Shown: piece after piece, positions 13,415-24,140 of the stretch
Layout: each line of letters opens with the position of its first letter
Position numbering within the stretch: the stretch's first letter is position 1
Origin: Purshia tridentata
Lineage: Eukaryota; Streptophyta; Magnoliopsida; Rosales; Rosaceae
NCBI GenBank assembly: GCA_003254885.1
Contig: QANT01004553.1
Coordinates: forward strand, 35,406 to 99,405
Reading direction: 5' to 3'
DNA: 64,000 nucleotides
Made by a program: the position numbers and the translations under genes
Notes under the pieces: generated by a model
Database searches by the model: none
What the model saw: only the letters and a program-made list of their open reading frames with translations
What the model was told of the DNA's origin: nothing

Positions 13415-13860
13415 AGTGGAGTGTATTGTATATGGATTTTAAAAGACTTTTATGGAGTTTAAAAGTCATGTGGTATTCAATTAAGACTTTTAAAGACTTT
13501 AAAAAAGTAGATAAAAATCTATATGTATTCAATTAAGAATGTTAAAGAGTCTATAAAAATAATATGGTATTCAATTAAGACTTTTAATGATTTTTAAAAA
13601 GTTCATAAAAATCTATGTGTATTCAAAAAGTCATAGACTTTTATAGACTTCATTTAATGATGGATTTCTAAAGACTTTGGAAGACTTTTATGTGTATTTC
13701 AAAGTCATTATAAATCCGACCTATTCTCTGCAGATTTATAAGGATTTCTATAGACTCTGTAAAACTCTGTAGAACTCTATAAAAATCTATAAATTCTGCA
13801 AAAGTCTACAACTTGAAAAAAATCTATAAAAGTTTGCACCCCCAGAGTTTATTGTATTTT
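13415..13860. repeat. AAGTCTATAAAAGTCT-rich relic element
   Basis: About 440 bp built from variants of GACTTTTAAAGACTTT and TCTATAAAAATCTAT. The phrase GTATTCAATTAAGA recurs three times, near 13472, 13526 and 13567. The block is bounded by similar 13-bp words, GGAGTGTATTGTA on the left and AGAGTTTATTGTA on the right. The left part looks like a diverged tandem array with a unit of about 50 bp. It is probably a non-autonomous DNA transposon, but the boundaries and class are inferred. Confidence 0.5.
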
Positions 13861-14479
13861 AGTAGTTTTAATAAAATAACCTAAATACAAATAGTGAGTT
13901 GAAATTTTGATTTGATTTTTCTTTTTGTTAGTTGGGAAAAGACCATGAAGGGCAATTAGTTGTTGAAATCACTCGAAGAAAGTAAGGTCTGACTTTTGAG
14001 AGAAAATTGGATGGTCCTAAGATGACTAATCGGAGAGTGGTCCTATAAACCTATGCAAATTACCCATGAGGCAAAAAGAGCGATTTATGAGGGAAAAATT
14101 TAACAAAGTCTTTCTATAAATATCTCGTGACTAATGGACTTAATTACGAATGAACCCCCATTTCTAAATTGAAGTTTGCATATTCTCATAACGATATGAT
14201 TTTTTTTTTTTTGTTCATAGCAAAAATTCATGTGCCCTCACCTGGGCTTTATAGCAGTGAGCGCAACAAATTGGGCCCTGACAGCCCATTTCAGCTTCAT
14301 GTGCAAAATATTGACAAGTTGGGCCTTTGCAGTTACAAACTTACAACTTAGCAGGATGGACGGGATATAAATAAGTTGGGGTAAATTTTAAACAAAAACT
14401 TTTACAAAACTGCTACGAATATCGCTAATTCACTAATTATAATATGGATAGACAATGTGTTTTTACTTTTAGGGTGATT

Positions 14480-15215
14480 TTTTTTAAAGTCCATTTTAGA
14501 ATATTTACTGTTTATCCAGCCCAGGCGTTACAGTGAATTACTGTAGCGGCTCACTTTTAAAAATTCCGTTGCTACAGTAACGACGTTACTATAGCGTGCG
14601 CTACAGTAATTTTAAGAATTGTTACTATCTGACAGTAACAATTTTTATTTTGCAAAAAACTTAAAAATAAGACAACTTATACAAATTTGGGTTTTTTTTA
14701 AAACCCATTTCAGAAAATTGGCTATTTATCCGATCCACTTGTTACAGTGAATTACTGTAGCAACACACTTTTAGAAAAAACCCAATACTACAATAGCAGC
14801 ATTATTGTAACGCGCTACAATATCTTTGAGAATTATTACTGTCTAACAGTAGCAATTCTTACTTTGCAAAATAAACTTAAAAATAACGCAACTTATACAA
14901 ACTTACATTTTTGTTGTGTATAAACACATCCAAAATAGCTTAAAAGCCCTTTTTTTTTTTTTTTTNTTTTTCTATATTTGAAGAATTGTTATTGTCGGGT
15001 AGTAACAAATCACTTTATTGTTACTATTCGACAATAACAATCACTTACTGTTACTTTCGAATAATAACAATTACCTTATTGTTACTTTCGAATAGTAACA
15101 ATAACAATAACAATCACCTTATTATTACTTTCAAATTGTTACTATCACTCCATTATTACTGTCCTATTGTTACTGTTTGACAGTAACAATTAGGTATTGT
15201 TACTATCATACAAGA
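14480..15215. repeat. Palindrome-rich dispersed repeat, copy 1
   Basis: The left part is two diverged copies of a unit of about 216 bp. Each carries GTTACAGTGAATTACTGTAGC, a second TACAGTA-type inverted pair and the anchor CTTAAAAATAA followed by CAACTTATACAAA. Then come a poly-T tract (with an N at 14966) and an array of near-palindromes of the form TTGTTACTNTNNGACAGTAACAA from about 15018 to 15200, spaced roughly 30-31 bp with one 12-bp expansion. The same order of landmarks is found at 58310-58870, so this is a repeat family. It lies about 100 bp past the stop codon of the small minus-strand gene at 15315. Confidence 0.8.
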
Positions 15216-15314
15216 AAGAACTTATGAAACTAAAGATAATATAACCAGGGTACAAGCAATATTATACAACATATTGAAATAACAAATTAGAGAAGAAAAA
15301 TACAATAAGCTTAA

Positions 15315-16902
15315 TTAAATGTTCGGCTTTACTACTCTTCTCATAATCAAAAGCCTTTTAGGTTTGTCTTCTCTGCCCATACTTCCCCTGAAATAAATAA
15401 AACCAACATTAATTAATCCTATTGTCAAGAATGGAGGAAAAATAGTGAGGACCATTTGCTTAAGAAGCTTCACTTACATGCCATTTCTCCAGTCCTCCTC
15501 ATTATTCAAAGTAGCAACCTAAACCAAATTATTTAGGAATAAAACAGTAACCTATAGAGCCATATGTAAAATGATGATGATAATGACAATAAAGACAGAA
15601 AGAATAAGATACTCACAACTTTCTCAATAGCTTCAGTATCATACTCCAGTGCATGCAATTGCAGCAAAGAACCAAACACAATCATATAAGAGACTGCCAA
15701 AAAATCTTAAAAAGCAATCACTTGTATCTAAGAATTGCTTTTACACAAAATTATCAATAGAGAAATAACTGAATCCACAATATAAAGATGTTTGAGATCG
15801 AAATGTATTATCATTATTTGGGAAGGGACATCACATATGATCGAATCCGTATTCTACTAGTTTATTGGATCACACCTCAAAAATTTACAATTTTACAAAC
15901 TATGAATTTGTGAAATATCAATAGAGAAATAACTGAATCCACAATATAAATATGTTTGAGATCGAAATGTATTATCATTATTTGGGAAGGGACATCACAT
16001 ATGATTGAATCCGTATTCTACTAGTTTATTGGATCACACCTCCAAAATTTCCAATTTTACAAACTATGAATTTGTGAATTGGGTGGACAGAATAGAATAA
16101 TGAAAAGAAATGCTAACTTAAGTAAAGTGTTCAAATTACTACTGTCTACTGTGGAGGTGTGATTTTACAAAACTAATACAAGAAAGTACAAGTAAATAGA
16201 CCCACCACCATCTTTCACTTGCAGTGGTAGCAGAAAATATCATAACAAAACAGAGGTCATCAGGTCAATTAATGGCATTACATATCCAAGTGTCCAAACA
16301 AACTGTAAGTTGATGTAATATTGAGAAGCAACCACTTTGTTAATAACCATCAACATGGATACAAAATAATTGCAGTGTCAATGAAAGAACATGTGACAGA
16401 GACCCACAGGCTAATAAATAAATTCAAAGAAACATCAACGATAATTTTACATCAAACCAAAGCCAAACAACAAGTTCAAATAGAATTGTACATCAAGGTG
16501 CTTTAGCTAGAATTCATTTGATTCATTGCTTTAGAATTGTACATGTTTGGTGGTATTAAATCCATGAATTGGTTTTAAATTTAAACAAACAAACTGCACA
16601 ACAAACTAATAACAAGGATATGCACGAGTTTAGAAGTGTGTGTGTGGGTGCGTGTTTCCAAGGTACTTCTTTGCTTTCTTCTACATCAAAATATCTATTA
16701 ATCAAAGGTAGCATATCTAATCTACCAGAAATGAGATAAAAACTCTTAGTTCCAAAATTAACAATAAATAAAAAATTTTAAAATCCTTCACTAATCTAAG
16801 CTAAGAGAGAAAAGAGAGATAGAGATAGGAAGAGAGAGACAGACCTATCGGGACTGATATCCCTATGTTCACTGCGTTTGTTATCCTTGCTGCCCGAGTC
16901 AT
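15315..16902 (-). CDS. Candidate four-exon gene, 82-residue single-pass membrane protein
   Basis: I do not recognise this protein. Four exons join in frame with GT-AG introns: 16845-16902, 15617-15693, 15478-15518 and 15315-15387 (249 nt, 82 residues plus stop). Exon phases match at all three junctions. The start is MTRAARITNAVN. A hydrophobic segment at about residues 12-33 (GISVPIVSYMIVFGSLL) could span a membrane. An acidic stretch (LEYDTEAIEKVV, then EEDWRNG) follows, and the tail is basic (KPKRLLIMRRVV). A short, slightly basic N-terminus plus one membrane span would suit a small organelle or secretory-membrane protein, but this is inference. Intron 1 is 1151 bp and contains a 164-bp tandem duplication. 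A CT-rich leader and TGGGCC-type site lie upstream. No single exon is long, which hides the gene from simple frame searches. It could also be a decayed or non-coding transcript. Confidence 0.5.
15753..16080. repeat. 164-bp tandem duplication inside intron 1 of the small gene
   Basis: The segment starting ATCAATAGAGAAATAACTGA at 15753 is repeated from 15917 with only a few substitutions. Both copies include TTTGGGAAGGGACATCACA and end at TATGAATTTGTGAA. The near-identity points to a recent event. Confidence 0.9.
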
Positions 16903-17290
16903 GTTTGTTTGATCTGAGAAGAAGATCTAAGAAATGCTTTCGCACACCAAATTGCAGTTTGCGATCTCAGAAGTAGAACTTCAACACTTTGGGTTTTGGT
17001 TTGGATCTACTCAGATCTTCTAATTAGAAAGAGCAAGTGACAGGAAGAAGCAGAGGAAGAAGTGACAATGGTCGCCCTGAGTTTTCTAAGGTTTGTGATG
17101 AAGTGGAAGAGAGCAAGAGGAAGGCGAGGAAAGGGAGCAGGACGTACGGAACTAGAGGAATAGAAGAAGAGGACGACGAAGAAGAGGACGACGAAGAAGA
17201 AGGGAGATGCAGAGAGAGAGACAGAAAGTGACGGAGAGAACGAGGGACGTTAAAATATGGACCGGATTAGATGTTATTGGGCCTCTTACA
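16903..17290 (-). promoter_or_regulatory. Putative 5' leader and promoter of the 82-residue gene
   Basis: Read on the minus strand, 17240-17040 is CT-rich with repeated TCTTCTTCGTCG blocks, like many plant 5' leaders. GAGGCCCAATAA at about 17274-17285 contains a site II-type GGCCCA element common in promoters of organelle and ribosomal protein genes. No clear TATA box was seen. A plus-strand 64-codon frame over this leader begins with GTG and is probably its shadow. Confidence 0.35.
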
Positions 17291-18335
17291 AAACTTGAAA
17301 AAGCACATGGATTTTAAAAGTAGAGAGAGCCCAAATATGAGTTTTATAATCATTTGCTGTTACTTTTATACATATCTTAATAACATAAGTAAATTATTAA
17401 TATTACATGAAGGTATTACATTTTACAACCACCGTTTCTAAATTCTTACCATGTATGTTTCTTTGAAACAGACATCTTCAATTTCAGCAATTGTGTCACC
17501 TGTTGATTACAGACGTACAACTGTGGGATGTATTAGATTACAAATTATCCACACAGACGTTCTCTCTTTGTCAAAACTTGTTGATTAAAGGTTGGTGATT
17601 TCTGACTATCTGGTGACCACTTTCTATTCATGAACAAGAAAAAAAAAAACTGAAAATTAAGGATCTGACATGGTGGGGTAGTGTAGTTGAGGATGACAAT
17701 GAATAATTCAAATCTTTTTCAGATTTGTTTGGTCTCTACAAGTTAAATTAAATAGTTAATTGGGAATCATTTCAAATCTCTTCATAATTGAGAAGACCAA
17801 GAGAATCTTCCCTTTGAATTCTACATGAGCTGGGGGCCTCCCTTTCAAAAATCATATTTTTTTAACCCTGCAATGAACTATTGGGGTATGTAGTTTGCAC
17901 AAGTTCTGTAAATATAGATTCTATTCAAGAGTACAATGACACACCATAACAAACAAAGAAAACCAAATTAAAAAAAGAAAAAAGAGGATAGTGAGAGAAA
18001 TAAAGATTCCAATATGTATTTAAGTAAGAAGTGTTTAACTTGAATGAAGAAAATTGGAAGAAGATGGAAAAATCACAAGGGAAAATTGATCCCTTTTAAT
18101 TCTACCAAAAAAGGTGAGATTAGTAGGGATAAGTTTCCTCTTGTAAATAATTCTCATTCTTCATGTCTTCTTTTAATACAATTGAATTTAACTATGTAAC
18201 CTATCAAATTCAATCCTATGCTTCAGAGGCCTATATGTCTAGCACTTGACCAAAGAAATACATATATGACATAAACAGTGTATTTGTGTAGCACATGACT
18301 AGAGAAATGCATATACAACTGTGAGCATAATGAAG
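17291..18335. other. Spacer between the small gene and the AKR gene
   Basis: No gene seen. It contains one copy of a diverged non-coding duplication (17485-17870). The part close to 18335 should be the 3' UTR of the minus-strand aldo-keto reductase. Confidence 0.45.
17485..17870. repeat. Diverged non-coding duplication, copy A
   Basis: Short blocks are collinear with 25165-25600 in the same orientation: CTGTGGGAT (17521 against 25189), GTTCTCTCTTTGTCAAA (17559 against 25236), ACATGGTGGGG (about 17668 against 25325), then a longer block around AGTTAATTGGGAATCAT (about 17755 against 25478), and finally GGGCCTCCCT with ATCAAAAATCAT. The spacing differs by insertions, so the copies are old. Confidence 0.65.
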
Positions 18336-19529
18336 TTAAAGCTCTCCATCCCACAAATCTTCAAGGGACTTAAATGGTGATGGTCCATTAGGCGCAACAA
18401 GTTCTTCTCTAAGCATCATTTTGCGCTGGGGGATTTGGCTGATCGTGTGAAGGTCATCATCTGATAGCTGCCAGTCAAAGATCTGCACATTCTGCTTCAA
18501 CCTCTCCTTGTTGTAGCTCTTCACAGCAAGAGTTGCCCCTGCCTGGTATACCCATCTAATGCAAATCTGAGCAATAGTCTTGCGCCGACGCTCTGCGATG
18601 TCCTGAAGCAGTTTGCTTTCCATAACATGATTCGAGCCCCAACTGGTCCCAATAGCACCCAAAGGAGAGAAGGCAGTCACAACTATACCATTGGCCTTGC
18701 AGAAGTCTCTCAGTTTCTTCTGTTGCCAGAATGGGCTCATCTCCACCTATACATGGACACAAATTATAGATTATTCATCAAATAATATAAAGAAAGAAAC
18801 ATTCCACGCATAGAAACAAATGAAACAATTCATGCTAGGAATTGAAAATGGACTACTCACTTGATTCACTGAAGGAGGAATGGTAGCAAAAGAGAGTATG
18901 TTCTCCAGCTTTTTGCTGGAGAAATTGCTGACTCCAATGGACTTGGTGAGGCCAAGTCTCTGGCATTCTTCCATGGCTGCCCACACACCCTTGTAGTCCA
19001 TAGGCATAAGGTCCTCTCTCACAAGTGGGTACGCCCTTTTCCCTGGCTTGGAACTGATGGGCCAGTGAATGAGGTACAGGTCAAGGTACTCCAATTGAAG
19101 ATTCCTGCACATCAAAAATTACAAATCAGTCACACCCAAAAGTCCCAAGGCTTAAAAAACAATCAATTATCCAAAACCAATTCACAAACGAACGACAGAA
19201 ACTGACCGAAGTGATTGCTGCAGGGCAGGAATGATAAGTTGAGGGTGAGAATCGTTGCTCCACACCTTAGAAGTGATGAAGAGTTGGTCTCTTGAAGCAA
19301 CGAGACCGAGTGTGAGTGCTTCCTGGATGGCTTCTCCGAGAGTCTGCTCGGAGCCGTATATAGAAGCTGTGTCAAAGTGACGGTAGCCGAGCTTGATGGC
19401 CTCGAGAACCGCCGTTTTCAAAGCTGTTAGGTCTAAGTTGTCGGTGGCCGTGCCAAAGGCAAGAACAGGCATGGTCCGGTGGCCGGTGGAGGAGCCCAGC
19501 ACCACCTCTGGGATTTGGGTTGCTGCCAT
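18336..19529 (-). CDS. NADPH-dependent aldo-keto reductase (AKR4-like)
   Basis: Three exons (19207-19529, 18861-19104, 18336-18746) encode 325 residues, full length for the family. The AKR catalytic tetrad is intact: Asp53 and Tyr58 in [12 protein letters not shown], Lys88 in LFITSKVW and His121 in LDLYLIHWP. The family signatures [16 protein letters not shown] and [17 protein letters not shown] follow, then the cofactor-binding stretch around [13 protein letters not shown]. The C-terminus [11 protein letters not shown] is typical. Relatives include plant D-galacturonate reductase, chalcone reductase and codeinone or methylecgonone reductase-like enzymes. The substrate cannot be read from the sequence. 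The enzyme should be cytosolic, reducing a carbonyl with NADPH. The ATG is preceded by a TATA box about 100 bp upstream. The next gene upstream, a 2OG dioxygenase in the same orientation, ends 510 bp away; a shared pathway is speculative. Confidence 0.92.
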
Positions 19530-19626
19530 CTTTTAGTTTCTCTGCTCTCTTGTAAAATGTAAATATGCTGCTGCCGGTGTCCAATTTTGGTTGACTGCTA
19601 TCTATGAAGTTGCTTTTATATTGCAT

Positions 19627-19635
19627 TATTTATAG
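19627..19635 (-). promoter_or_regulatory. TATA box of the AKR gene
   Basis: The minus strand reads CTATAAATA about 100 bp upstream of the ATG at 19529, a canonical element in the right orientation. Confidence 0.65.
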
Positions 19636-20039
19636 CTAAAATGGTCAAGCTGGACAACACATTAGTCAGTAGAGAATACTTTATGCAACTCTCCTCCTGC
19701 CACAACGGTGCTAATTGCTAACGTCATTGATTACGCCACTCTCAACTCCCTATTGGTTTATACTCTATCTAATCGTAAAGAATTGAAATTGACACGAATA
19801 AAAAATAAATAGCCCCACTATTCTTTTGTTGATTAGAAATTTAGAAAGACATATTGTACGATGTTCATGGTCCATGGCACTAAATACCAAAAAAAAAATG
19901 CAGAAAATATTTTTTAGAAAGTGATTTTTCATTAAACAAATGAAACCTCAAGTCTTGCCTTTACAATTTGCTTATTATGCGCAGACTAACATTGTGAACA
20001 GGTTCTGATGAACAGAATAAGGTTTTGTTTGGGCCAGTT

Positions 20040-21317
20040 TCAATTGTGCAACTCAAAAACTTCCTTGACCAACCTTCTCGTTCCTTCTTGCTTGTAGAAT
20101 TCTTGAAGAAACTCTGCATAGTGATAGCTCCGATACATCGGAGGGTATTGTTCCTCATCAATCAAATCCTCAATTGGGCCGATCAGAGTGTCCTTGTTGG
20201 GTCCATAGAACATTGCTACTGTTAGACGTGGCTGAATCTTGTTGGTTACCGCGCGGTGGTGCACGCTCTTATACCTTCCATTACTTAAAACCTACGCACG
20301 GATAAAGGAGACATGAATCAAATTAAATAGAGTAATGCTCGATGTATGAATTTTTTTTTTTTTTAATGTAATACATTGCTGGTTTCACAAAATTCTATGT
20401 GGAAAGAAAGACATGAGACAGAGTCACCTGAATTTGATCACCTAGATTGATAACAAAGGCATTGGGCACAGGATCAACACCAACCCATTTCCCATCTTTG
20501 ATCACTTGAAGGCCAGTCACTCCCTCTGTTTGCCTAAGTACTGTGAGTGCATTAAGATCAGTATGGACAGCTAGTCCAAGTGTGAGCTCAGGGTCTGGAC
20601 ATAGAGGGTAGTAGTTTGCTTGTGCTTTTAGAGTAGGATTCTCACCCAGCTTCTTTTGTAAGCAATCCTCCTCTAGGCCAAGCCCTTGGGATAGCAATCC
20701 CAAAAGCCTATTCATCAATGCACCAATCTGCTTTGAATATTCAGCAAAAACCTCTCTAAGCAAAACCCAGAAAATAAAATACACAAAAAAAATTAGCAAA
20801 AACTACAAAAAAGCTTAAATGTTAGTGCAACTCTTTTTACAGTGTACCTAGGAGCTGAAGCTGAGAAAAAGATCGAGTACCTGTACTGGGGAGGGTTTTC
20901 AGGTAAAAAACTGATAGGATGCCAAAGATGAGAGAAGGTTTCACTCCACATAGTGACTTTTTGATCTTGACCTTCAACCTTGAGGTAGTAGTTGAAAAGC
21001 TTTACTGGCATGGTATGATCTGTAGTAAGGTATTGTGCCCTTTCTTCAGGAGACAGTTTGAAGAACTGGGTAAAGGTAGTCATCATTCTGTCACATAATT
21101 CCTCAGGTACTCCGTGGTTGATGATTTGGAAAAATCCATACACCTCACAAGCCTGTGATATCTTTTGAATTAAGTGGGAGGGGTCATTCAAATCTATGAT
21201 AGGAATTGATTCCAGAGTTGATACATGTGAGAGGTGTGGCCTATGATTCTCTGGGAGAATAAAATTCGGAGAGAGAGAAAGAGGAGTTGTGTCTCTAGCC
21301 ATTTGGAAGGATGACAT
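20040..21317 (-). CDS. 2-oxoglutarate/Fe(II)-dependent dioxygenase, DMR6/DLO-like
   Basis: Three exons (20881-21317, 20428-20755, 20040-20291) give 338 residues. The N-terminal DIOX_N region holds IPIIDLND and GFFQIINHGVPEEL. The catalytic double-stranded beta-helix has the iron ligands His210 and Asp212 (GLAVHTDLNALTVL) and His267 (SVHHRAVTN). The 2-oxoglutarate site appears as Arg277-X-Thr279 (PRLT) where Ser is usual. GDQIQVLSNGRYKS is the classic sequence at the second junction. Such enzymes couple 2-oxoglutarate decarboxylation to hydroxylation or desaturation. The nearest types I recognise are DMR6-like salicylate hydroxylases, hyoscyamine 6-hydroxylase-like and '2OGD 19/21'-like enzymes; the substrate is unknown. 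A second in-frame ATG at 21302 (MARD) could be the true start. The AKR gene lies 510 bp downstream in the same orientation. Confidence 0.9.
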
Positions 21318-21778
21318 ATTTGGGAAGAAGATGGATAGAGTTTGAGGAGCTCTGAACCGAAAGGAAATATATGAGACACACCAATCATAGTGGATCCCTC
21401 CGGGTACTGTTTCTCATGCTCTACCACACTTTCCTACAGGAGGTAGCTAGTTTAGTGCATGTCATTAATTTAATTAGTTGGCATAGTCAACTTCAGATAA
21501 ACAAAAAATAAGGGCAAAAGGAAAGGCAAGAAAAAATAACAGAACAGAATTTAAAAAAAAATGGCAAGAAAACTTTATAAGTAGATTAGATTCATGGGCT
21601 CACACCTGAAATCTGTAACATTATGTATCAAGATTTTTCACATCAAATAATGTACACCATCCTCATCCAAGCACATCTATTACAGGATAATCAGTACTAT
21701 CTCACAGGGATCATAATTTACACACCATTACCGTACAAACTATATATGCACATTATTATTTACAAAAAGTCCGGATTA
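21318..21778. other. Short spacer between the PIRL and dioxygenase genes
   Basis: No gene seen. It holds the dioxygenase promoter, with a TATA-like CATATATTT on the minus strand about 50 bp above its ATG, and the 3' UTR of the PIRL gene. Confidence 0.4.
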
Positions 21779-23528
21779 TCATAGCTGTTGATCCAAAAAT
21801 GGGTCTTTAGAAGCTTTTTTCTCTCCCAGATAGCCAGCAATACTCTGTGACACCCCAGAAACCAAGTTATTGAACAAGGAGCTACCCCAACCCAGCCATC
21901 CAGTCTGAGCTGCTTCTTTGTTTGCTTCAAGTATGCTCCTCTGTTGTTCCTCTGCTATGGCATCAAGCCGCCTCTTTGCCATGTACTCTTTCACAGCTTC
22001 AACTCCTTGAGTTGTTATCTCCATTGGTGGCATTATGAGGGGGTTCTGGTCCAAGTTGAGCTTGGTGAGATTTTTAAGCATACCAAATGTTGCGGGAAGA
22101 GCTCGAATCTGGTTGTTGCTTAGATCAAGCTCCCTGAGGTTGGTTAAGTCACCAATTGACTCAGGAAGCTCTGTCAAGTCACTGAAATTATTGGACAGGT
22201 TCAGCACTTCAAGATTCGTCAGTCTCCCGATTGCGTATGGCAGCCCACGAAGCTCATTGAAATGAACATCAAGATATCTCAAAGACCTCATTTCACAGAT
22301 GGATGTTGGCAGGAAGCGGATTTTATTCAAGTGGATTAAGAGCCTCTCGAGATTCATTAGTCCATAACCAATATTTGTTGGCAAACACATCAAATTGTTA
22401 AAGCTTGCATCCAGCTCCACCAGTGATCTAATACGAGGTACAAAACAAGTGTTGAAAACTATCCAAAGTGAAAATATCAGGTAAGGAGAGAAACATTGAC
22501 ATTAATTACCTGCAGCAAGCAATGCTTTCAGGAAGGGCAGTCAGCTTGTTTCCCGAGACATTGAGGACCCTCAGATTAAGCAACAATCCAAGGGAGTCTG
22601 GCAAGGAAACTAGAAGATTGGATGAAACATCAAGCTCCTCAAGTTTCTGAATCCCTGCTATTGAATCTGGAATGAACTGTTTTGCCACACAAATAATACC
22701 AGTTATATAGAATACATGTTACCAGGAACAAAACAACATCAAGGAATGCAAGACCCTAATCATAAGTTATAACTCTCTTCATGAACAGACACTACTGAGT
22801 TGCAAGATCCTAAATGCCATAAATCTGCTACAGGTGGTTGTTAATTTGTTAGATTATGAAGTGAATACATAACATCAATTGTAATCAGATAATACCCAAC
22901 AATTAGAACCCAAAAAAATAAACAAGGGGAAAAATACCTCTAGCTGATTGTTTGAGAGATTAAGCGAGACCAACCAATGAAGCTTCCCAAAGGCCTCGGG
23001 TAGAAACTTCAGCTGACGCCCAGAAAGCTCAACTCTTTTAACGACCCCACTCTCTGCCTCCTTCAATATCCCAACCACTTCCTCATCCAATTTGATTTCA
23101 CTTTCCTCTTCCAACTCAACCACAACCGACCCATACGCCTCAACAAGCCTCCCTTCCACATCTCTCAACTGTTTCTCAAAGGAATCATGCATCTCCTCCA
23201 ACCTCACCACCGCCCTGTATATCTCCAACTCTTTCTCTGCCGCTTCGCTCAGATCCTTTTCATTCTGGATTTCAGCGATCTTGGCTCGTGCGACGGACAC
23301 GGTGGAAGGGTCGGGGCGGGGACCGAGGGTCCGGAGCAGGGAGTGGGTCAGAGAGACCGTGGTGGGAATGAGGTGGGTCATTGAAGCCAGGACTTTGGGG
23401 TGGTTCAAGTGGGGAAGCTGGGTCAGCAGAGTTTCTTGGAGTTGTGGTGAGAGTGGTGGATGGGAATCAGGGTCGAGCTTCGATAGGACATAGAATAGGA
23501 TTGGAAAGTCTTTAGACAGTTGATCCAT
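21779..23528 (-). CDS. Plant intracellular Ras-group-related LRR protein (PIRL)
   Basis: Three exons (22938-23528, 22510-22676, 21779-22427) encode 468 residues. The first 150 or so residues are a plant-specific N-terminal region with a predicted coiled coil (acidic and Lys-rich, around [19 protein letters not shown]). About ten leucine-rich repeats of the LPxxI/F type follow, for example [19 protein letters not shown] and [19 protein letters not shown]. After the repeats, [17 protein letters not shown] and a helix-rich tail match the PIRL1/2/3/9 clade. PIRLs are plant relatives of animal and yeast Ras-binding LRR proteins such as SHOC2. In Arabidopsis some are needed for pollen development. 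There is no signal peptide or membrane segment, so it should be cytosolic. Which PIRL it matches best needs a tree. Neighbour order suggests PIRL2 or PIRL3. Confidence 0.93.
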
Positions 23529-24071
23529 CTGTTTGAGTATTGAGACTCAAACTTTAACCTGAAGCTGATCAGCAGATGGGTATACCGTATACAAGTAGCA
23601 GAAGATGATGATAGTTTAAGACTGAGAGTGACGCATAGAAATGAGTTCTAGTCTTCTAGAACGAAAGGGAACATTCAAACAGATATATACATATATATAT
23701 ACACACACACACACAGAGAAGCAAGGAGGGACTGGAAAATGCGAGATAATCCTGTGGGCTAGGAACACAGAATTGTGGGCTGCTGTTTTTTGGGTATGAT
23801 AACTTGATAAGTTTGAAGAAAACGATTTTGAACTATTCACGAAAGCTACCAATGGGCCGTGAAACCCACAATCTCTTTTTAAATCCTGAATATTTTGGAT
23901 CCCTCAATATTTGCAAGCCCAAGATAAGTGGCCTCACATCAAATTAAGGTTTGTATAATTGTAACAAGGCCACGTGTTATAATGTGGACATTATGTTATT
24001 GATACTATACCTACAAGAATAATTCGTTGTCCAATGTCCACCAATATTATAACACGTAAATTAGTTATGTT

Positions 24072-24140
24072 GTATAGTGGCGGACCGATAGCCACAATTG
24101 AAGGGTCGGGCGAACCCTCGACCATCAGACCAAGAAGCCC
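24072..24140. mobile_element. Possible transposon-end fragment (AGTGGCGGA type)
   Basis: The word TAGTGGCGGACC followed by GAAGGGTCGGGCGAACCCTC resembles a terminal sequence seen in many plant DNA-transposon relics. No partner end or target-site duplication was identified, so only a fragment is claimed. Confidence 0.3.

Noticed and set aside
17037-17231. Plus-strand frame of 64 codons, acidic and basic
   Set aside because: It begins with GTG, has no domain, and overlaps the CT-rich leader of the minus-strand small gene. Low-complexity GAAGA repeats keep it open.
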